From Coturnix japonica (Eukaryota > Chordata > Aves > Galliformes > Phasianidae), in NCBI RefSeq assembly GCF_001577835.2, contig NC_029519.1, forward strand, positions 30,876,539-30,940,538: DNA of 64,000 nucleotides, written 5' to 3'. The notes under the pieces were generated by a model, which searched no databases, was not told the DNA's origin, and saw only the letters and a program-made list of their open reading frames with translations. Within the stretch, counting starts at the first letter, position 1, and each line of letters begins with the position of its first letter. This document shows positions 49,025 through 61,000 of this stretch, one piece after another. Both the position numbers and the translations under genes were made by a program.

Positions 49025-52000
49025 ATGGCGGGGGCACGGCAGCGGCAGCGACGGGCCAAGCGGCGGCTGAACGGGCTACGGAGCGGGACCACGCGGAGAC
49101 CGCCTGATGACAGAGATGAGCGGCAGGGTAACCGAGGGGACCGGGACGGGGCCGTGATGTGCCGAGGGGCGACTGCTCTTAGAGCCGGTGGCACGGCAGG
49201 CGGAGATGGAGAAGTGTCTTCTAGTGATCGCCGGAGGGGTCTGCTGGTGTGCAGCAAAGTAGCAGGTGAGATGCTGAAGCCCCAGGGGACGTGAAAAAAT
49301 ACTGCTTAGGTGGGAGCAGAAATGAATCAGGAGCCCACTGATGTGCTCACCTCTGCTTGGACTACAGAATGCGTGTGGTTAGAGGGAGAAGAGGAGGTGC
49401 GGTGTTGGAACTGTGATGAGACACATGTACTTGTTTGCTCCTGTGACGGGAAGCTTTATGAATACTGGACCACGGCTCCAGGCAAAATATTTGAGCCAAG
49501 GTAAGAGGCTCTCACAGGGCAGTGGTCAGAGAACATGGGCTACTCTTCCTAAAGGTAACATTCAAGATACTTAGGCACACTCCTACTGCAAAGTAGAAAC
49601 TCTCCAGCTCCTAGAACCCAAAACTTTATTTTTGTTCAGCAAGAAGCGCTCTGAGTCTGAGTTTAACACCAAGGTCTGAGCTGACTGAGATGCAGTTGGT
49701 ACAGGTTCCTCTCAAAACACAGTAACGATTGCTAGCTGTACCAGTCCCAAAAATGACATGTAAATGACACATGGCTTGGGAAAGCGGTGTATGAAAGACC
49801 CAAACTCACTGGAACCCTGCCACCATCTCACTGATCTATGAGGTTAACTAACTTGTAAAGCTGGCACAGCTGCTGGTTGGATGTTCTGTTAACTTGCCTG
49901 ATGCTCTTCAAGCTTCCTCTGGTGCAAACCATAATGAAATCAGTTTGTGCAGATGAAGGGGGATGGAGTAAGAACAGAGTGAACTGACTGAGAGATGACC
50001 AATGCTTTTCTATGTAAATACTTCTAAACATGCTAGGACATGGTGAGCAGAATATTTTCTTCTTTTACTTTGTCTGATGGCACATGGTCTATTTTGATAT
50101 GGTATTTTTTCCTTATCTTTGTAGGCTGGTGAAAGAACTGGGAAACCACGATATTGTTCAAATAGCCTGTGGAGACCATCACTCCATGGCACTGTCCAGA
50201 GGTAGCCTCTTTTATGTACTCTTTTCTTCCAAATGGAAGTTGAATTTGACAGGCTTGTTCAGAAGGGAATGCTTGAACTACACCAGTAGTTAGTGGCACC
50301 ATCTGTGAGTAATTAGCAGCAGGCAAAGGACACAAAGTGTGATTGCTGTCAGCTACCTTTCCTTCCAAACGCTTAAAGGACTTGCAGTTCTCTCTCTCTA
50401 ATTCCTTAGTACTACTTCTCCTGAAAGGTTTGTTGTGGAGAGAAAACGTGGCCACCTCTCTCTACACTCACCAGATCTCGTTTATAAGTCTGAGCTCCTC
50501 TCTGGTTGGAAACTTGTTGAAAATTTGGGTTCAGAGGTGGTAACAGCCTTTGATGAACTATATAGGCTGCATGGATCTGTCTTGAAGGAGGTGGAAGGAC
50601 ACAGGGAGCTGTTAATACTGCCTGTGGTCTCACCTAGGAGCTAGATCTCTGAAACCAGCACTGATTCTCACTCTTAAAGTACCAAGACTCAAAGAAAGCA
50701 TGATACAGAACTTTTTTGTTGTTGTTATTGCATGCATGAAGGAGGTAATCTCTTTACCTGGGGCCGGAATAACCGTGGACAGCTTGGAGTGGGGAGCCTA
50801 GACCCAATCATCTCTGAACCACGGCTGGTGAAAGGCCTAAAGGGCATCCCACTCGCTCAAATTGCTGCTGGAGGAGCTCACAGTGTTGTTGTGTCACTCT
50901 CTGGAGCTGTTTACTCGTGGGGAAAGAACGATTTTGGACAGCTGGGACTCAGACACACGTATGGTAAGAAAAGAAAGCAGTATGAGAGCAAAGCAGTGGG
51001 AAGATCTATGGGTTTTTTTGCAGGCGCAGGAATGGTTCGGGAATGCTAAGCCTGTTTGGAACAGCAGTGGGCAGCAGAGACTTGGGAAGAAAGTATAGCT
51101 GGTGAAGTTTTTTGTTCTGAAGCTGTTGCATCCTGACCTGGAAATGCATGCAGGGATGAGGGATTTATGGGTTATATCTCTGCAGAAAATTTGACAGCTT
51201 CCTCGCAAGGGCAGCAGAGGGGCAGCACTTATCTCTGCTTTCTGGTGACAGCAACAAGACCCAAGGGAACAGTATGGAGCTGTGTCAGGGAAGGGTTAGT
51301 TTGGGGATTATGGAAAGGTTCTTCAGCAGAGGGTAGTTAGGCCCTGGAGCAGACTGCTTGGAGCTGTGATTGTGGGGACATGCTCAGGAAGGGATTACAC
51401 TTTCTGATATGGGATTTGATTTTTGAGTAGTCCCATGTGGAGCCAGGAGTCAGACGTGATGATCCATATGGGTCCCTTCCAATTTGGGAGATTCTGTGAT
51501 TCTATTATCATTTTATAAGGATGAGTGGGTAGGCTGGGACCATAAAACTATACGTCTCAGAGATCTCTTTTCAGGCCTATTGTATCTCCAGGCAGTCTTG
51601 TGCAAAAGAAATGTCTTTAATTTTCTGTGAATAGAAGCTGAGAGAAGAATTTGTCTTCAGACCTAGAAGACTACTGTAGAATTGCCTTAGACAGATAGAA
51701 CCTGAAGTTACTGGAATATTAGTATGTCCAGCTCCTTGAAAATTAGATATTTTGAAGCCAAGTACCTTTTGACAAACAAACGTGAAAGCGCTGCATTTTA
51801 TTTCAGACTTAATTGAACTGAATAGAAAAAGTGCTGTGAACAAGGCAGAACATGATGAGAAAGGGTTTGTTGTAGCGGAGGGTAGAAAACAACTCAAAAT
51901 GAAGTAATAAATACATGAATTGCTGTAAGACAGCAGTGTAAAATGCTAAAAATGGATGTTCTAAATCTTTATTTGTGTGAGACACCTCAGAACACCTTCA

Positions 52001-55000
52001 CTTTAGCTATATGGTATTTTCTTTCCAGACAGGGACCGCCCGTCATACGTTGAAGCATTAGAGCACTGGAAGGCTGTATTTATCTCATGCGGGGCAGACC
52101 ACACTGCAGTTCTCTCCATGGTGAGCCTGAATTTGAAACTCAGCATCTGAGAACTCACACTGGGGGAAAGAAAAAAAGATACACTGCCAAAACTGAACAC
52201 AGAGAAATTGAAATGGCAACTCCTATTTGCATCAGTCTGGAGGCAATCAACAGAGTGTGCTAGCTATGGTAGTGGGAAAACTGGCCTTTGCTCAGATTCT
52301 TGTCATCTGCATGCAAGCTCTCACTGAGAGATGATGAGTGAGAATCCTGCATTAAAGGGGTGCAGTTCAGCTCTCCATGCTTTTTGAACGTACTTTCTTT
52401 TTACATGACATGCCAGAGACTTAAGAAAATGTCAATAATAACTAATTCACTGGGGTTTACTAATAGAAGGAAGATTCTGAAGCAACAGGGAGTCATTTTC
52501 AGGAGTTAAATGGCTTTTCTGGGAAGTTAAAGGATTTGGACATATAAACAGTGTAATGTTTGATGCAAAGTGAACTCTGCTTTTGTTTGAATTAGGTATG
52601 TTTCTGAGGCCAGGCCTATATAACGTATTATGTATTGCTGGGTCTCATTTTTAAAGTTGATCGTTTGAATGCCATTAATAATGCAGTGATCCTCTTATTT
52701 GTTTCTTTGCCTACAAGGATGGCTTGCTGTACACCTTTGGAGCAGGAGGGGCTGGCCAGCTTGGTCACAACTCCACCCGGAATGAACTTAGTCCTCGTGT
52801 GGTGGCTGAACTGTGGGGAGCAAGAGTTTCACAGGTTGCCTGTGGAAGGTGGGAAGATACCTTAATAAAATGTCTTCCTAGGTCAGAGTCTCAAATGAAT
52901 CACCGAAGAACCGTAGGGAGGGAAATTACCAAGTTGCTTAAGTCCCTGTAGTCTAGTAGGTCAGTTCTGTCAGTGTATCGTCCATCCTTCATGCACAGCT
53001 CATCCTCCTGTCACAACTCATGTGAAAGCAAAACCTTTAATCAAAGTGAAGTGTGGGGAAATGGTTGGAAAAAACACCAGGAGTCCTTGGCGAAACAAAG
53101 GGTGCACTGGGTTCCAAAGGACTATTGAAAAGCTGAGTGGGAAATGTCACCATTCACTTCAACACACACGGATACTTAGAAAGAACCAGAGAGTAGTGAA
53201 AACTATTATTTCATTCTACCTTTCTGGAGCTGAGATATAAAAAGTCTCTTGTAGACTTTACTGGGTTTTAAGACTCAGCAACACAGAAGTTTCACTTGGA
53301 AAAAAAAAACTGGAAGGAAGCTAGCAAGGCCTAATTCATTACTTTTGTATGCGGAGCCAGGGTAAATCACAAACATTAGCGGATAGTATAGGAAATCTAA
53401 GTCTATATTTTTTTACTGCAGAGTGTTTATGCAAGGAAGGGGGTTCTATGACTTCAGTTAAAGAGATGATAGCTGGGCTACCCCCACTTTTAAAGACAAG
53501 CCTCAGCTATCCTTTCTGAAAATGTGTCTATAAATCTTATTCTGACTGTCTCAGTGGTATGAACTTATTCTAACAATATTCTTTTACTGAACAGGCAGCA
53601 CACCCTGGTCTATGTCTCATCTTTGGACAAAGTCTATTCATTTGGTTCTTATGAAGGACAGCTGAAAAGTGAGAGAAAATCTAATCACTTGGTACCACTG
53701 CCCATCGATTCACCAGTGGATAATGGGGAGTTCTGCCAGGGTAATGATGGCTGTAGATGTGTACAATCTGTATTAATTTCTTCCATATCAGGCAAAGTGA
53801 AGGTGTTTGCTCTCTTGAGTTCTTGTTCACTTTGAAAAACTGATGGCCTCCAGTGACTTACACTATATCTTTTGCTCTCTTAATTGTCCTAGCGCAGTCT
53901 AGCAATGTGTAAATCTACTGTAGTTTGATTTATCATTGTGAGTAATGGCCACATAGTATGAATTTTAGACAAACAGCTACTGTCTGAGTTGGGTTTTTTT
54001 TTCAAATATGCCACATCTGTGCACTAACCTCCATGAGGTGATGTCTGTCTTCAGGGGTTCATATGAATTGTTTTTTACACTTTCACAGAAAACACGTCAC
54101 AAAACATGGCAAAAACTACTGCAGAAGGAAAGGACAGTATCACTGGCCTTCTCTTTAAGAAAAGGGTACGTGTGTATTTGTTCACAACTTCAGTTTTTTG
54201 ACCACGCTTCACATTTCTGATGGAAGCTTTTGATTTTTCCATACTGCCTTTGGGGCTCCAACTGAAAATATGTCTCTTCTCACTTCTTTGCATGCTTAGG
54301 ACCAGAAACTGACCAGTATTGCAACTATAAAATTGTTTTCTGCATCTGGATCATGCTGGATAACCATTAATTTTTTCATATTTAGGCTGAAATGTTATTG
54401 TGGCAATTAGCTTTAAAAAAAAGAATCTAATCTACTAGATCTTTAATCTCAATCGTATATTCATGCATTTCTTGCAGAATTCCTATCCTTTGAATGGGAT
54501 TGCCACTCTGGAGAGGAAAGAAGTGAAAACATGGATTAATAATTTCAGTTCACGACACTGGGGGAATATAAAAAAGTAAGTTAGAATCCTTGTGACTTTC
54601 CCCCCCCCCCGACACATGATTTTTGATTAAAAAAAAAAAAAGATAAATGAAGTTACTATTTGTTGAAGACTTCTGGAAACTAATAATTAATCATTTAGCC
54701 AAGACCACATCTTGTACAAGCAATTATTACGTAGTTTTGGCAGTAAGAAAATGCATAAGTAATGGCTCTTCAACATTCCTTTTGCAAGAATAGAGCAGAT
54801 GCACTGTCTGGTTTTGGAAGTCAGTCCTTTTCTCATTGTGTGAATTGGTTGTTAAGCAGATGAAGAGCTCACAAGTTAAACCAATGGCTCAGTCTACACT
54901 CTGGGGCCTTATGCAAAAGCTGTAATCCATAGTACCCAAGATGGATTTGTTTTTTCTCGTGTCAGCATTTGAAAACTCATGATGTCTTCTCTTTCAAAAG

Positions 55001-58000
55001 CAGTAGGTATTACTACTCTGGGAAGCCTAACACTTACGGGTAACATTTATGATTAGGAAGTCTTTTTTCAGACCTTACGTGGGCAGTTATTTTCTTTAGG
55101 AAAGTCTGACTCCAGGTGCTGATTCTGAGTATTTAAAAATCTTGACCAATTCAGATCTGGATATTTCTCTGACCACTCTTAGTATAGCTCAGAACAAACT
55201 AAAAGTGGGTGTTTTGCATAAAGAAGAAAAGTGAGGGAGACAGGGACTGCTTTCCAGATGTCAACAGCAAAGCTCAACAGTGAATGCTTGATTAAGAAGC
55301 TGTTTTATTCAGATAGAATAGAACTAGGAATATTGGTGATGAGTAAACTTTAAACTTTACCTCCCTACTGAGAATCCAGCTTTCATGCAGCAGCTGAATT
55401 TCCCCTTGGTGCACTGCAGATCCCATCCATGGAGAGGTTCCTCCTCTCTTCCATGCACTGCCTTTTACATTGTGTAACAAACAAAATCATGTCCTCTCCT
55501 GACCACCGCCTGTGCAGAGTGTGGACTGGTACAAGGCACTCAAGGAGGTTTCCTACAACAACTATACATGCTAACATAATGACTGTTCCTGCTGTAAGCA
55601 TAAGGCCAAGTATGGGAAACACAGTTTTCTGAAGATCACTAACTCCATGAGTGAAATATCTTCTGCAACACTCTCAATACAGTGCTATTAAGAAACATTT
55701 TACATGGTCAGGTGCAGACAGACTTGTACGCATGTTTTTCGTTCTTTCAGAATTCATGAACTGAAGGTACTGCCTGTGCTGAAAGGGCTTGCTTTGGTTT
55801 ATTTTTTCTTTTTCTTTTTTTAATCCCAGATATATCACACCGATCTTTTCATCCGAGGCTTGCATCAATGGAAGTTTCTTGGATAAAAGGTGTGTACTGA
55901 CTAAAATTAAGTTTGTATCCCCTAGTCCTTATAAAACTTCTTGTAGAATCATAGAATCATAGAATTCTACTCATAGAATCATAGAAGCTCTTATTCTAGT
56001 AGATTATCCCACAGTGACATTTGACAGATTGTGATAATGTCATTAGGCAATGTTTCAGTTCCCAAATGGTCCATGATAGCTCTTCCCAGCACTGAAGTGC
56101 AAGGCATTTTAAGGTGAAATGCAGGAAGTCTATTATTAACTGAGCATCACTACACAAGACAGGAAGGACAGAATATTAATCAGGTCACTCCACATTGAAA
56201 ATATTTTTGTAGTACAGATGAAGCTGTTCTACCCCCACTGCAGGTGGGGCTTAACTCTTCTGAATGTTTTCAAATGTTGGGATGCTTCACTGTTCACTCA
56301 GGAATTAAAGTAGCTCGTTTGTTTGATTTAATTTTTCATTTATTCTTCCCTTCATGGCAGGGGCAAACATTTCAGGACTTCCAAGGAAAACTCAGGTGTA
56401 GACATGGCAAAAGTGCTACGCTTTTATAAGAAGATCAGCAAGAATGCAGAAGTCTACCAGGAGGTAAGGATTTGATACAAGAATTCTAACTGCACAGACA
56501 CCAACAAACTGTAGGTCTGACTCATTTTCTTCAGAGGTTTAGATTTTTTCCTGTCTTTTACAAACAAAGCAAAACCAAACATAACCAACAAACTTTCAGG
56601 AAACTTCATGAAGAGAAGGCACAGTTTGTTTATTGTTCCCACTGGAGCCGTATACTGAGGAGATGGGATTGTGTGAAAGCCATAGTGCGGGGAACAAGCC
56701 CTTTTCCAGAAGAGCTGATAAGCTTCTCTATGAAGGGGATTTATGGGAGAATTATCACAGCCCTTCTTCTAACTATGCAAATAAATGAGTTACTCAGAAT
56801 CAGTCAGGAAACTCTTATTTTGAATTGGAATTGAATTTGAAGGTAGTATCCTGGGCTTAGTGTGTGATGGGAGGTTAGTGAACAAAATCTAGGAATTCCA
56901 TACCAACCTAATTCATAGATTATTTTGGCATAATACAACTGTATTTTTAATCTTTTCCTCTCTCTCTTTTTTTTTCTTTTGAAGGTGCAAAAGGAGATTA
57001 ATAATTTACTGCCATCATTGTCTTCTTCTCCTATTTCACCTGAAAATTTCAGAGTCTACTTGATCTTGCCTTTCCTCCTGCAGCAACAGAATGCTTTCTC
57101 TACTCTCAAGCAGCTAGCAAAAGCTATCCTGAGGCTCCGGCAGAAGGACCTGCAAACTCTTGGTAGGGTTTGAAGTTGATGGAATTGAATGATTTAAATG
57201 TTTGGCCACTTGGGGCTGTTGAGCAGGAGATAATACAGAGTTCAGACTGGAAGAAATGTTTCTGGTAGAAATATAAATACAGGGTCTACTACACAGAAAA
57301 GCCCAGTGTTTCTCAGCTCGAGGCTTACTAACTCTTAGTAGTAGTGTGAAATTAAGCATTTTGTTAATTTGATAAGAAGGGAAAGTGCAACTTCATCCAG
57401 GAATAGTAGTTATTTGCACGTTCCCTGTGGTGGATATCTTACTAGCTGTTGTTTTATTTACAGAATGCCTGTGGTCAAATCTAGAAACAGACTATTTCAA
57501 GAATCTGGTTGTTATTTTTAAGGAGGTTTCCCTGTACTCTCTAAATCAACTTCTCAACTGCTTTGTCCCTGAGCAATATCCACAAGAGATAGAGACACTG
57601 CAAATACTGCAGATTCTTTACCAGGTGAGAAAGCGCTTGAATCCTGAGTAATGATGTATCAGTATAATTTAGAATATTTTAATCCTTTTTCTTTGTTGAA
57701 TTTTCTGGGTTTCCTTCTTACAAGGAAACATGGCTCCTTGACATTGCTTCAGGATTCTTTTTGCTCTGCATCGGCATGGCTTTGAAATAACTGAGTTGTC
57801 ATGCTACCTACCCTGGGTTTTGCTCTTGAACTGTGCCTGGCTGATTGTCTACAGAATTGAACAACTGAGGCCCCAGGTGGGGATGGGACACTTGCAGGAA
57901 GGAGTGCATACTTTGATGTGCACAGGGCTATGGCTGTGCTGTTCATCACACAGCATGCCTATTCCACTTGTGAGAATCCCTCGAGATCTCTTACCCTAGG

Positions 58001-61000
58001 AACTGCTCACAGTATCTAAATGACAGGCCACCAGTTTCGCACAGCACAGCAATAGTGTATGATGCTTTTAGAGTCTGCTACCTGAGAAATTATGTGAGCC
58101 GGTAGAATTTTAGTATGTTTAGCTCATATGAATAAGGAGAAGACAGTGGACAACAGATGTATTCTTCTCAAAAAACATCCTTTCTCCTGCTAAGATTTTC
58201 AAAATTTAGGAAGGAACTCAAATGTACAGTTAGTAAGAGTTGTTGAATTTTGTTCAGTATTCAGCATCCTTTTGGCTGAGAATGCAGAATTGGCCCTCAA
58301 TGTTCAGACTCTTGAATGTATTTATCCCCTGGATAATACTTGAAAGTGCGGGAGTGTATAGCTTAGTAAGCAACATCATTCGCAGCCTTTCATGGTCGCT
58401 GTTGCCCCCAAAATCAGATCTTTGCCTGGCAACAAATATGAAAACAAATGAGAAATTTCAGGCTCTCCTGCAAGATGACAGACAAAAAATACCTTTCAGG
58501 ATGGTTCTGTTATGGGATCTGTGATGTAAATGAAAATTGCTTTCCTGCAAGTTTTTACATGTTTCTTTGTGACTTGTCACCACTGAGTGCTGTGCTAATT
58601 GTTGTGTTTCTATACTTCCGTTTTTGTGCTGGGTCTCAGAGCTATTTCTGCTGAAATCCCTGTTACTCCTTAATCCTGTCCTTGCATAGCTCACTAGCTC
58701 TGCTGCCAGTCCCATTCATATTGTGTCTGCCAATACAGGTGAACTCCAGAGCTGGTTCCAGGCTACAAGACAACCATTTCTATATACCTGAAACGATAGA
58801 CATTATCCGTCATATTAGCACCATGGGCATAGAAGTAAGTATAAAATCTTAGCAGCAGTACAAAATGCTTATTTCACTATTTTGTTTAATAAATCAGTAT
58901 GAATTGAAATCAACTCTAGACTTCATCCCAGTGACAGTGCCTTTCCCCACCTCTCCAGCTGTTCTAAATAAAGGAAGCCATTTATGATCTCAGTATTTTA
59001 GCAGCTACAACAGTGCTTTTCCATTGATGAGCCCCTGGTGCTGAGTGCCAGAGCTATTGCCAACACGACCCTGCCTACAGCAGGGGTTTAGAACTAGATA
59101 GATAATCATAAAGGTCCCTTCCATCCCAAACCATTCTATGATTCTGTCATCTTAAGTAGATCTGTTTGCTTCAAACTGGCAGCGAGTACAAAATAGCACC
59201 ACCAAGCGTTGTTACTATGCTTTTTGTATACTTTTAGATGTGATGCCATTTATTTAACAGAATTACTGTGAGGGCTCTGTGAGGGCTGTGTGGGGATGGC
59301 AGTTCAGCCTCTACCCATACCCTGAAATCTGATTTTGCAAATGAAAATCAACATACCTTTTGCTTTCATCTTTGTAATTTCAGCTGACAATGCTGATCAA
59401 ATATCCGTGCATTTTTGAAGTGAAGAACAAGATGCTGATTCATTTTTTAGAATGCAACAGACTGTCTTTGTATATCAACATTGTAAGTATGGCCTTTTTC
59501 TTCTTCCCAACGTACAATAGAGAAACACACTTCTAACAAGTCGTTGCTTTATTCTTCAGCATCCAAGCACAATACAAATATTTCAGAAACAGTGGGCTTT
59601 TCCTGTCAGAAGAGAATGCCTTCTGGATGACATTTGGGATCATTTAAGAAAGGCGAAGAAGAACCAATTCACACATTTCTTAGAAGTAAGACATCAAACC
59701 ATGGTTTTTTTTTTTTTTTTTCCCAGCTCTAAATATATTACTGCAGTGTTCTGAAGTATTGTTAAGAAAGTTCTGTTGGGGACATAAGTAAATTGGGAGA
59801 GTAGTATCATACTTTCTTATTCCAAGTAGCTAATAAGCGTTGTGGGTATAATTTAAACAAAACTGGCAGTGCTATTTACTGTGAACTTGTTTTGGAAGAA
59901 TGTAATAGGATTGCTCAGAAAACCAGTTAATTGGGGAATTCCAGTACTATTACTGCTAGACTCACTTTACTAGGCTAATTTGGTGAGCATGAAAACCTGG
60001 TGGACAGGTTTTTCTTGTCAGCACTAGAGGCCAGCAAGTGGCATGACCAAAAAGAGCATGGTGATGTTGCCTGAAGGGAAAGGAAGAATAATGCCCCCAT
60101 GAGGGAGGAAAAGCTGATTATAATGCTGCTGTTTCTCTGTGATTTTATTTGTGGTTTCCCCTATACAAAGGTTTTGGTAGCCAGATCTTCAGGTATTGCA
60201 GTGCTTGCCCTTTCCTGCAAAAGTAATCAGGTGGCTGACACAGGATCCAGGCACCTGGGTCCCTGCCCAGAGCTGAGCTCAGCCTGGGGACCACGTGCCT
60301 GTGTTCTCTGTCACTGACACAAGGGCTGTCTGGTATCATGCCTGTGCAGCAAGATATTACCCAATTCTGGTTTTTCCCAAGTAAGCCTTCTTGCCAGTGC
60401 TTTGTCAGAGCTTTTCCTTCATTTACATCTAGGCAAAGATTCACAAATGGCTTCTAGAGCTACCTTTCCTTTTTTCTTTCTCACTAGGTCAGCTGAAATA
60501 GGTGTTTTTGTTGTTGTTTTTTTTAAAAACAGTAAGGCTTGTGCTCTGTACTATGCTCTCTATGAACCTCTCTCCACTGACTGCACGAGGAACCCTGACA
60601 GGTAACTGCGCTTACCTGGAGTAAGCCCTCCAATACGCCTTTCATGCATCCCAGCATTATCTGTGCAGCCGTAGCCTGATCAATGCGATTGCTTTATTAG
60701 TTTCTTGTCAGTAGACACTTAAGACCTGCAATGTTTCCAACACAGTACTGCAATTCTGATTTTTTTCAGCAGTTACAGGATATAAGTGCCACTCCATTCT
60801 CTAGCGTTGCTGTAAATGGGAACAGGGAAAGCCTAAGTGTTCAGCACAAGTATCTGCTGTTCCCTCTCTACTAAGGAGGACATAGTGCTAGGGAGAAAGA
60901 TACTCTATGCGTACACTGAGAGTATCCATATGGAATTCTTCCTTCAACTCCAGGCCAGTTATTAAACATCAAACTAATTTATCTTACGTTCCTCTGACAC

